Shown piece by piece: positions 1-11,113 of a DNA stretch of 64,000 nt. The position numbers were made by a program, and so were the translations under genes. Position 1 is the first letter of the stretch, and every line of letters begins with the position of its first letter. This DNA is from Cunninghamia lanceolata (Eukaryota; Streptophyta; Pinopsida; Cupressales; Cupressaceae), in NCBI GenBank assembly GCA_027924645.1, contig BSBN01000845.1, forward strand, positions 2,728,001 to 2,792,000. The letters are read 5' to 3'. The notes beneath the pieces are model-generated. The model was not told the DNA's origin. It ran no database searches and worked only from the letters and a program-made list of their open reading frames with translations.

Positions 1-1950
1 TCATCAGCTATTTGGTCAGTTTCTCCAAGCATGAGTTTATTCATTCTGAACTTGCTCTAGAATTCTTCTTTGGCATCCTTGAAAACCATGTCCATTTGTT
101 TTTGAGTGATAGTTGCACATAACTATATCACTATCTTCTCCTGGATCTCCAAGTCTTTTGCTTTTGCACTTTCTTTTCTTAACTCCAAAACTTTTTCTAA
201 GCTCTTAGGAATCAAGGAAATTATTTCAATAAAAGATTTGTTATAAATGTTCAGATACCTTACCGTTGCTTCCTCAAGAATTCTCTTGTCTGCATCATTG
301 TACTCATCATAGAATTCTATTACTGGCTACAGTTTCCCATCCACAGTAACTGCTTTAATGATGTCTTCAATTGAGAGAGTGGGTCTCTCAACAAACTCTT
401 CTGTCTTTTGCTCCTCATCAGTCCTGTCATTCTTGGAAGGTTTGTTCTTGGCTTTCTTCAAATCTTTGACCTCTACATCTGATTCTGTCTCTTCATCATC
501 CTTAAGGCTCACATATGTTCTTGTGGCCTTAGACTTCTTTCTCTTTTCTCCTATAACAGATGGTTTGGTTACTGGTTTAGCAGTCTTTAAGCTTTTAGGA
601 GAGACAGGAGAAGAACTCCTGGTAGATCTTGTCCAAGTAGAGGCTTCCACCGAGACACTTTCTTTCTTTACTTCTTCCCTTTCCCTTTCAATTTTCTCTA
701 TTTTTTCTCTATTTGCATCTACTACCTCCTTTGTTATGCCAAACTTCTTAGAAAGATCTTCAACTTCCCTTCTCACTTTTCTTTTTGACTCAGGCTTCTT
801 TAATTCAACATGTATTTTTATGTTTAGCTCATCAAAGGTGCCAAACCTCTCTACTTAAGTGTCCTTGGGTTGGCTTAGCAAGTGTTGAACATGTACCTCC
901 AATATGTTTTCATCAACTTCATAGCCCATGGGCATTACCCATACAGTTCTTGGCTCGACTGCCTCCATTAGGCATTGATCTTGTGTCAACCATGAAGCAA
1001 ACTATGTCTTTGTATTTCTCAACTATTGATTTTGGTATTCTTTCTCTTCCATGCATCATGCTCTGGAAATTTTTTAAGTAACCCAGAGAGTTGTCTTTTG
1101 TGCTTGTGCATCAAGTCCATACAAATAATCTCTAATTTGAATTGCAACAAGTCTATGATTTGTCCAGATCAGACCTTTTGATCCTGATAACTCATTCATG
1201 TAATAGAAGAATAGACACAACACCAGATTGCCATACTTAAAGGAATTTTTCTTATCTTTCTTAATCTTCTACAGATTCTCCATCAGTTGATTCAATAGAA
1301 GCCCACACAAATCATAATCTACATTTCCTTTCACCATCTGATATGTAGTATAGATTGTTGTACCGGATACAGAATTTTCCCTACTTGAGTGGTAAATATT
1401 GTAACCAATTACAATTGATGCAAATTTGACATCTGGGTTAGTAATATCATTTAGTCATTGCCCTCTTGTCATATTTTGATCCGGTGGCTTCTGTTACGGT
1501 TTGATTTTTCACATATTTAAGTGCAAGCAATTCACTAGTTGAGTACAATCTGGTTACAGCCCTGATGGCATCTTTGGTTATCTTAAATGGACTCATTAAC
1601 CACATAAAGTTATCATGCATCCTACTTAACACATACCGGACCCATTCATCCTCTACAAAAGATGGGAAATGTATGTAATGTGCAAAGTGCTTGTCTTTTA
1701 GGACCTTGAATTCTGGTTTGAGATCAAAATTCTCATTTCTTAACTATTTGTGGTTTATTTCCATCAATTCTAAGTCTCCAAAGTCTTCAATGTTTGCATG
1801 AATGTAAACCCTAATATCTTCTACATGCCAAACAGCATACGAGATACGGGAAAATGCACCCAAGGGATCAACTTCTATAGCTTTGTGAGGGTGTTTCTTG
1901 AATTTTAATCTCGGCCTCTCAGTGACATTCACAACCATAGGAGTAGCCAT
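1..1950 (-). pseudogene. Long decayed gene of unknown function in the minus-strand LTR element
   Basis: I do not recognise this family. Coding character runs from a probable start at 1950 (MATPMVVNVTERPRLKF) to the window edge, about 650 codons. One frame covers 1950 to about 1450, a second about 1455 to about 820, and the third from about 776 onward. In-frame stops lie near 1744, 1276, 1080 and 327. The N-terminal ~370 residues look like a folded domain (motifs PFKITKDAIRAVTRLYSTSE and SGSKGLIWTNHRLVAIQIRD). A lysine/glutamate coiled stretch and a low-complexity S/T/K/D/E-rich segment (about 660-400) follow, then another helical segment. It lies downstream of the gag-like gene on the same strand, where pol would be expected, but shows no protease, RT or integrase motif. 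It could be an element-encoded accessory or extended Gag protein, or a captured host gene. Confidence 0.5.
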
Positions 1951-2512
1951 TTTAGCAACAAAATTTAGAGAAATTTTGCAAAGAAGAAATACCTTTTTCA
2001 CCTTAGGGTTTGTTGCAACTTCCGAAGCAAATTTCTGCTTGATTTTGATCTTCAGCTTTAACTTGAATAATCTGTAGGATCTCTTCTCAGAGCTCTTCTC
2101 TCTTCTTAATGAGTGCAAATTGTTGTAAATGACGAATGGAAAGCCTTTTATCCTTGCACAAAAACCTAATTCCCTATTGCAAAAAATGCACACTTAAGTC
2201 ATCTGGTTACCCTATTTTGAGTGAATTTCTCATGAATCATTGTGTGGATCTTCATATTATCATCTAAGTGAGTTGACAACATAACTTTAGCCTTTCAAAA
2301 CATGCCTCTAAATCCGCAAACCATAAAATTGCATTTTTAGATCATAATGGATCTGTTTGAGTAATTCTATTTTTACCAGATAGCTGTCGAAACCATACCT
2401 ACTCACAACTTCTTCAAATCTATAAGTGGATTTCTCAACTCTTAACTGATGAATTTCCGATGAACCTCCAAAAGCCCTTTAATTCGCAACCTCTGATTCT
2501 TACTTAAAGTGC
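1951..2512 (-). other. Spacer between gag-like gene and unknown gene
   Basis: An open frame reaches up to 2193 on the minus strand, but its first 81 codons are basic and low in conservation cues, so I prefer the ATG at 1950. Above 2193 the translation has frequent stops in all frames. Some short peptides look gene-like (around 2470-2330), so a decayed coding segment cannot be excluded. No other feature is seen. Confidence 0.35.
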
Positions 2513-3628
2513 TGGTACAGGAGCACCTAGAAAATCATGTTTGGTGTTGTAATAAGGTCTATTTGACCAATGCATTTTTATTTCTGTTTGTAAGTCCCAA
2601 GTGACTTGGGTCACATTTGTCAATTGTTAATCTCAAGACGGTTGGTCTCCCAGCTGCTTGGAATTGGTTATTTTTTTTCCTCAGGGCGAGTTTATAAACC
2701 CAGAGTAATGAACCAAATGAGATATTGTAATCTGACCGAAGAGAAGAGGTTGAATGTGATTATGTATTGTGCTAAGGAGAAATAGAATGATTATGTTCTG
2801 TCAATTTATTTTCTGTTTCCTGTAACTGTAAATTGTATAGCTGTAGATTTCCATTCTTTTGGTGCTTTCCGTTGTTGCAACATGTCGATGTGAAGCATTC
2901 CACTGGTAAGATTTCTGTCAAAATTAGTGGAATGGCTTCATTGTATGAATATTTGTTTTGCCATTTGTTTTGTTTTTCCTATTCGGCAGTGCAGAGGATC
3001 CAGACAGTGCGAATTGCAAAGTAGGTTGACCTAGCATCTCCATGTGCTAGGGTTCGGAAGAAGGTAAACTGTGCATCGGTGTATCAGCATAGCAAACCCT
3101 AAGGTGGTTGATAGTAATTATCACGCCGACAAGTGAAGGTCTGAAGTGACATCAGAGTGATCAGCTTATCGATAGCTCCAGGGAAAGCCTAACCGATAGT
3201 GAATGTTTCACTGAAGGTAAATGCCATCGGGAAGAGGTGCGACATTAGCAGATGAGTTAAAGCTTTCATCGACAAGAAGAGTCTCACTGATAAGGCCACA
3301 GCTAACCGGTGTGGAAGCCGTCACGGTTGAGGCATGGGGGAACCTAACCATCATCGGTGCATTGGCAGAAGGATGAAAGACTCGGCTGATAGAAGAAATC
3401 TCACCAACGGTAAGGAGTTGAATGACTCGGTGTGAGTCCTGTGGTATCTCGCCAAAGAGAACGTAAAGACAGTTATCAGTGTAAGTTTGATCAACGGTAA
3501 GACCTAGGAAAGTCTTCCGACGACGGTTGTTTGGCCGATGGTGATGTATCGGTGGCTCTTTGTGAAGTCTGGCCGACTATAAGGAAATAGTGACCCATTG
3601 TACGTTTCCAACTGTGTGCTCCCCATCA
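2513..3628 (+). mobile_element. Solo LTR, chromovirus-related family, TSD AGTGC
   Basis: The left end reads TGGTACAGGAGCACC, close to the LTR start TGGTGCAGGAGCACC of the chromovirus at 21192. The right end is CTCCCCATCA. The 5-bp direct repeat AGTGC occurs at 2508-2512 and 3629-3633, so this is a clean 1116-bp solo LTR with no internal coding sequence. The middle (about 3070-3560) holds many ATCGG/CCGAT motifs like those in the chromovirus LTRs. It interrupts the minus-strand element between its two genes. Confidence 0.85.
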
Positions 3629-3784
3629 AGTGCCAAATTTAGGCACTTACTAGCTGGCTGGGGGAATTTTGATCTTCTTTGCAGCTCCCCCTGAGCCAGA
3701 GCTCACTTTTTAATTTCCAAAAGGATTATCAGCACCAGATTCTGGTGCGGACCCATCACCAATGTTCATCACACTCTTCTTTAC

Positions 3785-4891
3785 TCAAGTCTTGCTCATC
3801 TCCTTCTGAATCTCATTTGTATTCATTTTACCTTTGCCTTTGTCTTGTTTCTGATCATGTTTCACCAGACCTTTTCCATCATGATTTCTGCTCGTGTAGA
3901 ATCTAGCTATATGACCGGATTTATTGCAATTGTAACACACAACATTTCCTTGCTTAGTTGATTGATATCCTCTTGATCTGCACTGATTAGCCATATCCCC
4001 CATTCTATTGCATGTAAAGCATCTACCATTGAAATAATTGTTCATTTGCATATTTTTGCATTCATGAGATTTGTGAGCATACCTTTTGCAATTAAAACAT
4101 TAACCAGAGAATGATGGATTATTCTGATTCATTTTGTTCTTGCACTAAGTTGCTTTATGACCAAATTTGTTGCAGTTGAAGCAGCTTCCATTGAAAGATG
4201 GATATCTTTGAGCATTAGGTTGTCTTACCAGAGGTCTTCTAGGCCTATTTTTTTGTCTTCCTGATCCAAAGTTCTTTTGACCAGATCCAGAGTTTTCACC
4301 TTTCTCATATCCCAAGCCATGCTTATCATCTACCCTATTTTGACTTTCAAGAAGTACTTCAAGTCTGGCTGAGCTTATCTTGAATTTTTCTTTGTATTCA
4401 TTTACAGTTTCAAGATCTTGTTTAAGAGTGTCAATCTATCTCTCAAGTTGTTCTTCATTGTATCTAGCTTCTCCAAGATCAAACTCAAGATGTGTAATTA
4501 TTCTGTCCATTTTGTAGCAATCTTCTCTGTTCTCCTTGAGGGATTGTTTTAAGTTATCTTCAGTCTTTCTCTTCTCTTTAATTTCTTGGGTAAATTTCAT
4601 AACCCCTGATTCCATTTCATGTCTTAGCATAACAACTTCTTTTGACAGCTTTTCACATAGCTTTGTTTTCTCATTCAGGTCCTTATCAGTATTATAGGTT
4701 TCATTCTGATATGCTAACTTCTGAAGTAGTTCCTTTCTCTTTTTCATAGAATTGTTGAGTTTTTCTTTCAGCTCATTGATGAAATCATTAACCTCCTTAA
4801 TTTGCTCTCTCAAATTATTGGCTTCAGACTAGGATTGTTCAAGATGATCTAAGGCAGACTGTAGTTTCTCTTTCATACCATATGCATCCAT
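3785..4891 (-). pseudogene. Decayed gag-like gene: coiled coil plus four CCHC-type zinc knuckles
   Basis: A single minus-strand frame runs from an ATG at 4891 to a stop at 3785 (~368 codons), broken by four in-frame stops near 4830, 4436, 4145 and 4099. The first ~150 residues are a strongly charged coiled coil (leucine heptads with K/E). A basic G/R/P-rich linker follows, then four tandem CCHC-like knuckles: CFNCNKFGHKAT (last Cys preceded by a stop), CFNCKRYAHKSHEC, CFTCNRMGDMANQC (His replaced by Asn) and CYNCNKSGHIARFY (last Cys replaced by Tyr). Copia Gag proteins use such knuckles to bind RNA during particle assembly. The usual N-terminal Gag core is absent: the coiled coil begins directly after the PBS. 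The coil-plus-knuckle arrangement resembles the Copia gag at 55880-56722. Confidence 0.75.
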
Positions 4892-4941
4892 TGAGATTCC
4901 CAGGTCCTCCTCAAGCTATTAGGCTTTTTCTAAGGAACTTA

Positions 4942-4955
4942 GATCTAATACCAAT
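4942..4955 (-). promoter_or_regulatory. Primer binding site (tRNA-iMet type), slightly decayed
   Basis: On the minus strand this reads ATTGGTATTAGATC, one transition from the classic plant PBS TGGTATCAGAGC, which pairs with the 3' end of initiator tRNA-Met. It lies 3 bp inside the LTR end at 4959. Confidence 0.75.
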
Positions 4956-4958
4956 TAT

Positions 4959-6035
4959 TGAAAACAAGGAAAATAACTGAGAGGGGGAGTGAATCAGTTA
5001 TCTCAAAACTTTCTTACTTTTACTTCCTTTTCTTATCTTAACATACAATGATATATCAAAACATGAAAGAAAAAGAAACCATAAGAACTGAAATGAAATC
5101 AACACACATAACACAAGGATTTTTATGTGGAAACCCTATTAAGGGAAAAACCACGGGGTGATTAACCCAAGATTGTATTCTCTATTAAAAGAATAAAGAA
5201 GTACAAAATGGCACTTGCTAGTTAGGGCTCACTGCCCAAGCACACTACTTAAAAGAGGCTCACTACCTACTAGAGACTTACAGATGATAACAATATGTTT
5301 AAACTGATGAACAGCATCCACATATGCAAGAATTCAATTCTGGTTAGGCTCAGTATACCAATCTAGCACATTTCATTCTTCCTCTGCTTAGTATCACTCT
5401 TCTATCAAATTCTGAGTCTGGATTACTTCCTTCACACTTCTCTCTGCTTTTCTTCACACTTAATCCATACTACTATCACTGCCACACCTTCACAAGCTTG
5501 AATCCATCAGGTATATATATTCACATAAAGGATTTCAAACAACTTTCTAGTCAACAACAAGAGCACTTAGGATATTTGTAAGATACTATTATATTGGCTA
5601 AATTCATACTTGATAGATGATGCGTACCAAAAACTTAGACATAGAAATCATTACCTAAGTTGGCCAAAATCATATAACAACTCAAGTTACTTGATCAACA
5701 CCTTTTACACATCCAGATTGAGGTCTGATACCCTATTGGCCAGTTCTTCCTCTATCTGCACTATCTAACTAAAGTCTGATACTCATATCTTTCACATCCT
5801 TTACCACCGGAGGCTAAATCTCTGGAATACAATAGTTTAGATACTCCTTATTACTCACCCAAATCTGTAACATGGTGGGTTTCACCATAAGAGAGTTCTA
5901 GACCCAATCTGTCGAACCCTACCATATGCTCTATTCTTGACTACTGGATCAACCTATCTTCAATCTAACTTCCAGTATGAGTAATTTATGCATTGCAGAT
6001 GTGTGGGATATACTTTGTTGCCATCAATGACAACA
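4959..6035 (-). repeat. 5' LTR of the minus-strand element
   Basis: The inner end is TGAAAACAAGG on the plus strand, that is ...TTTTCA on the element's strand, next to the PBS. The outer end is placed at 6035, giving an element-strand start of TGTTGTCATTGATGG like the Copia LTR at 36129. An alternative start at 6067 (TGTTGGCAAG) is possible. A TATA-like run lies at 5512-5521, with R/U5 signals near 5130-5160 and a C-rich run near 4980. The second LTR is outside the window, so the outer boundary is not confirmed by a TSD. Confidence 0.65.
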
Positions 6036-7927
6036 CTTATGAATCCTAGTAGTGTCTCTTGCCAACAGCTATAGCTTCACATCACCTTCAACTATATGAT
6101 GGACCCACATGAGGGATTCAAGCTTTGATACAACACCATTATCTATACCATTGAAATCTTGACCATCATCACAAAGCGAAGCTTCATATTCACTTGTTCT
6201 CACAAAATTCTCTAGGATGACTTGCAACCAACATACACTATCTTCACATATGTTGATGGACCTTTCATACCTTGATCAATCAAAATGAGGCACTTCAAAT
6301 GATGGACTAAATCCATCCCACTACCCCTCTGTTATAGATTCATCTTTGCAACCATCTGCACCATAAAATTGTTGCAAGAAGAGTAGTAACTATAATGAAG
6401 AAAAAAATACTCAACCAAATATGTCAATCAAGGGAGTTTTTCACTATCATTATACACTTGGGTTCTGTTATCTAATATTTCAGTCAATCTTGCTTCTATA
6501 GAACCACTTTTTATACTAACAGAAATGAAATGAACTAAATTAAATACTTAAAGAAAAGAAGGAAAATTAACAAAATGTTGGAAAATGAGCTACTTCAAAC
6601 ATAATTCTAAAAAATGAGGTACATAAGTGAAAAGAGGAGAAATAGAGGAACCCGGCACGAAAAGATGGAGTTCTTGGTCTCAGATGATAGTGCACCATAG
6701 GGATGTCTATGCTTTAAGTGTTGGCATCCTAAATTCTTGAAAAATATAAATGGAACTACTTTTGTGTGATACTTTACAACTTGCACATCACAGCTATATG
6801 AAAGAAAATAACCCAGTGATACCCAAGTGAGACCAAATATATAAAATGATGTAAAATGTATTAAAATGAAATGAAATAATAATACTAGTGAGGAAAGGAA
6901 GAAGAGCCAAAAAAACCTTCATGCATTTGAATATCACTTCGTGAAATACCTGTTTCTAAAACAGAGAGAAAATGTTGGGTTGCAAAGGAGCTTGCCTAAG
7001 TCAAGCCCATGTTTTGGTCTTTTGACCTTCACAAGAAACAAATGATAAAGAGAGTAGAAAAATAGTGTGTGCTCTTATGCTACATGCATCTAGGAATTAA
7101 GAGCAGTGACAATAAACTAAAACTAAGAGCATTATCCTTGGTCTACGGGGAAAAACCCTAGTGTACATATTGAGATAAAAATGGGTGGTGCTCTACACCA
7201 AGATTTGCCAATGAAGACTAAATAAAACAAAGAAAATAAATTATATTTTAATACTTTGTTCAAACAAGAATAAAACTCATCCAAACAAGATTACCATCAT
7301 AATGTAGAAGGTAAAATAATACTTGCATCCATCCAAGATGATTTGAGCAGGATGCAACTTCAACAAGCTCAACAATGGAGGTATTTGTAGAGCTAAGAAT
7401 AGCCAAGAGAGATAGATTGAGGGAACATGATAAATATTTAAAGTTAGATTTTGCATAAGGGTTTGTGAGGAGGCTAAAGGGTCAGATTCAAATGTTGAAG
7501 GCATTTTTCTAATAAACAAATGTTACAGTAGGCGACTAAGCGGGAAATTAACCTTTTAAATTTTAAGAACTCATGGGATGCTAGCGCATCACATGGACGT
7601 CCATGCGTAGTGATAGTGTCCTACAAGAATTGCATAAAATTCAACACGTGTTCCCATAATAATAAGAAAAATTAGAATTTGATAAATAAATTTGGCAATA
7701 TGGTGAAGGAAAAAGGCTAAGGCTATGCTAAAATTATCCCTAAAACATGCTAAGGGAATGGACACTAAATCAAGCCTGAAATATAGCATGAAATTGCAAG
7801 GGTATGCAATTTTCTATGCTATAGTAAGCAATCTCTTCATCATCCTCTCCCCACATGTGAGAACAAGAAATTTACACAAAGGGAAGAACCATATTTTTGG
7901 TCTTCCTAGAAAAGTCACTATTGAAGC
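6036..7927. other. Unassigned AT-rich sequence
   Basis: No gene or RNA is recognised. Short frames here (for example 7277-7519 and 7589-7789 minus) have hydrophobic, shadow-like composition. The stretch near 6975-7050 shares the phrase GCTTGCCTAAGTCAAGCCC with the LTRs at 11114 and 34515, so part of it may be a diverged relative of that LTR family; I could not define ends. Confidence 0.3.
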
Positions 7928-9374
7928 TCATGTTATTGTGTCCATAAGAGTTGTGATACCACCTAACTCATATAAATCAATGTAAAAATCATTAGCACAT
8001 GAGAGAAAGATTTGGCGATCATTGCAAGACATACCATGGACATTCTCCTTGTTGCAAACACCTATAGCATCATTTTCAACTCCATACAACCCTTCAAGAA
8101 TGAAGGACTCAAGTTGCAATTCATCACTTCTTCTTCTAATAACATACTCAACTTGTGGTGAAGGAACTTCAACCACACTCTCATGAGAACAAGAACATGT
8201 GGCAAGAAGGACAACTTTACCACTACCAAGTGGAAAAAAATATTCAAGCTCTTTGGATGGATATTCTTCTTCATGTTTCACTAAATCAAAACTGGTGCAC
8301 TTATCATCATTCTCATCTTCAAAAGCTAACTCATCCAACCAAAAATTAGTGCAAACATTGTCATCATCATCATCATCATCATATTTGTCCCACACTACAG
8401 TACTATCATTCCAAGCCACCTCTAAATAGTCAGTAGCAACAAGAGTCACTTGATTGCTCATTGCACACTACACACCTTCAATGTGAACCTAAGAAGTTGA
8501 CAACCTTTTTACATATTCATGTCTTTCTTTCTCAAGGTTATCAATCCACACATATGCCTATTGAAAACTAGTGGATTTAATTTCCTACATCACCGCACTC
8601 AAGCCATCCTCATATGCATCAAAAATTAGATCAATGCAGGCATACATACTAGGCCTATACTTCCTTGGAATGATGGAATGTGCCACCACAAACCTATGAC
8701 TAAAAATTAGACTTGACTCTCCTTCCTTCCTTTTGATATTCTACAATTGTTTAATAAGAAAAATAGGGTCGACATCACATGAGAACTATTCAATAAATGT
8801 TGCCACAATACCATTCCAAGAAGAGAAGTAGTGTAAAGGAAAATTAGTTATCCATTTTAGCACATCCCCACATAAAGACCTCACATAGAACTGCATCCAC
8901 ATGTCTTCATCATCAAACTCAAAATTTTCTAAGAAATCAAAGAGTGCATTGACATGATCTTATCTTTAATGAATTCCAACTTGTCAAACTTGGGCATTTG
9001 ATTTACACTATTTCCAGTCATCATTTGCATTTGATAGTCAACTCATGATAGGTCCAACTGCATGTAGGTGGTATCAAGTGAAATGATGGGATTCTAGGCA
9101 ACAAGGTTTTTTGCAATAGTAGAAAAAACTCTAGCATGTAACCTAGACTCAAGCATGTGGATTTATCTTTCAAGTCCATGTTTCTATTGGACAAGTTCAT
9201 CATAGTTTTGCAAGGGTATACTCTAGCCTTGGGAAAGACATAGTGGTGGAGTATGACCACTACAACAAGAATGTTCATCATTGTAGTAGATGGAGTCATA
9301 CTCATCAACAATTTAGGTAGGGCTAGAATAGTAGGGTATAGCATTTGAGGGATCATCTCTTCCACCTCATTCAA
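7928..9374 (-). pseudogene. Decayed Ty3-type retrotransposon gag
   Basis: One minus-strand frame runs from 8959 to 7928 with a few stops. Its first part matches the Retrotrans_gag pattern: HV..LF.FLENFEFDDEDMWMQF, then VRSLCGDVLKWITNFP, then FSSWNGIVATFIE. This is the capsid-like helical region of Ty3 Gag. Upstream, to about 9374, a frameshifted N-terminal part is likely. The C-terminal third is acidic and carries an aspartate run encoded by a GAT microsatellite (about 8363-8383). No zinc knuckle, protease, RT or LTR pair was found beside it, so it is an orphan fragment. Copy number and lineage are unknown; a Tat/Athila-like Gag is my guess from the motif spacing. Confidence 0.65.
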
Positions 9375-9479
9375 ATCTATAATCCATGGAAGTAGACCTA
9401 GAACATGCTAGAACACATTGCACTTATTCATAAGCATTATTTTCTTCACAAAAGTAGTATTTGTTGTTATATGGAGCCT

Positions 9480-9935
9480 AATTAGACTCGGAGGTTAAAT
9501 TTTCCCTACTTTTATCAGTGCAATTTCCCCCCAAATCATTTAACGGGGTCAAGGGGCAGCGCCCCTTGTGCGGGTTTGGGGGCAGTGCCCCCAAGACGGG
9601 GTCAAGGGGCAATTATTTTTCTATTGGTCAACATAAAAAAACCCTATTTTTGTAACCGACATAAGGCTTGATAAAAGAGGCTAAGGGTTAGGGTTTATGT
9701 TGATGTATTGTAGCATTTGCAGTAGTATTGAGTTGCAGGGATTGCTGGTTGTAATCGGTTTGATTTACTGGATAATAATATTGGACTCTCTGTTGGTGGA
9801 TGTAGCCTGAGTTTGGGTGAAACACGTTAAAATTGTCTCTCACTGTTATTATTTCTATATATTTTCATTCCTCTATTTAATCTTTATTTACATTTAATTG
9901 ATATCTTTTGCCAACTATCCCTAATAGTATTGTCT
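9480..9935 (+). repeat. 3' part of an LTR (solo or truncated), plus orientation
   Basis: The segment near 9800-9850 (GGATGTAGCCTGAGTTTGGG followed by GTGAAACACG) is a common R/U5 signature of plant LTRs. It is followed by a T-rich U5 ending near CTATCCCTA. Upstream are two GC hairpins (9550-9568, 9576-9594) and an A-rich run. I could not find the 5' end or a TSD, and no PBS follows. It may be the remnant of a solo LTR. Confidence 0.45.
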
Positions 9936-11108
9936 CACCATGAGGAAGAGAGGAAGAAGCATATACCTTTTCACACTACTACAACTTGAATAAACAATTT
10001 TATAGCACTTCTAATGGACGGGTATAGTAGAAGAACACTTTGGTTCATAATAGCAAAGTCACCACCTCCCTGAATGCGGAAATCCGTAGGCTTGGAGATG
10101 CCACCAAGGAAAGAAAAGATTCTAGGTCACCTTCCACTAATAGAGTCTTCAATGAATATCAACCCAATACTTCATCCCTAGCTATTACACCATTTTGTTG
10201 GTGCAATTTGATGGGGTTCCAACTACACAAACAAACCACAAAACCTTTACAAGTATTATGGGCCTTCAAAATAAATAGAACTTTACATCCTTGGTAACAA
10301 CACCATTTGTTGGTGCAAGTTGATGGGGGCCAACCACACATAAATAAACATGCCTTTACAAATAACCCCAATTCATTAAGTCTTGTAAAGACAAAAACTT
10401 TATCTCTTTGGTAATGACACCATTTCTTTGTTCTTAAACACGTGGCTCCATAATTTCTAAAGGATTGCACTGACACCTAAGACTAGGGAGTGTCAACATA
10501 GGTGATGGGAAGGGCCCATGAATAGAATGTGGCATGAATAGACCATTGATTATGATTGGGTAAGCCCATCTTCATCTTTGGGATCAACTAAACCTAGGAG
10601 GGTATTTCCTAGAGGTATGCTTAGTATGACATCTATCAAAATGATGGAATAGGACTAAACTAACCACAACCAAACCCAATGCACACTTGACCCAAAAAAA
10701 TTGTCACTAGGTTAGAGACTAGCTAGTTTCATACAAGACCTCTTATTAAGCTAATAATTACAAACTTGCACATGCATCTAAAGATGATAGTGGTACAATA
10801 TCCCCATGGATGACTCCACTTAACTTCTCACACACAATGGTATGGTTAAGCATTCATAACATGATCCTCTAACTATCTAAGTAATTTGTGGTCACTTAGG
10901 GTGTTCCATGAGTTAATGTGTTGGATCATGAGAGCATTTGGGACACTAATCTACTCCTAAAACTAAATAGAATAGAGAGTTAATAAAAAAGTTGGGTATT
11001 GGACCTTCACCAATCATACTGGTGTCTACTCCATTGGGTAATAGAGTCATAATCATGTAAGGGAGAAGAGGATACACTTGCAGAGCATAATGGAACAAGA
11101 TATGTACT
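9936..11108. other. Unassigned sequence with a short tandem repeat
   Basis: No gene is seen. An imperfect ~115-bp repeat occurs at 10187-10436 in about 2.3 copies, each starting near ACACCATTT. The remainder has stops in all frames. Confidence 0.4.
10187..10436. repeat. Imperfect ~115-bp tandem repeat
   Basis: Units begin at 10187, 10300 and 10417 with ACACCATTT, and two of them continue TTGGTGCAA/G TTGATGGGG. The third copy is truncated. The repeat creates a minus-strand open frame (10159-10476) with internally similar peptides, which I treat as non-coding. Confidence 0.6.
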
Positions 11109-11113
11109 ACCAC

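Larger units (their letters stand above)
1..6035 (-). mobile_element. Partial LTR retroelement, minus strand (5' LTR, PBS, gag-like gene, unknown gene)
   Basis: Read on the minus strand, the order is LTR (4959-6035), a tRNA-iMet-type primer site, a coiled-coil/zinc-knuckle gene, a solo-LTR insertion, then a long decayed gene that continues past the left edge. No reverse transcriptase or integrase is visible in the part present. The LTR has plant Copia hallmarks: a start like TGTTGTCATTGATG, a C-rich run just before its 3' end, and a U5 segment close to GTGGTTTTTCCCTT. I infer a Copia-derived, possibly non-autonomous element. The 3' LTR and TSD lie outside the window, so full length and autonomy cannot be judged. 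Confidence 0.7.

Noticed and set aside
358..858. Plus-strand 166-codon frame rich in Ser/Leu/Phe
   Set aside because: Exact antisense shadow of the low-complexity K/E/S/T segment of the minus-strand unknown gene.
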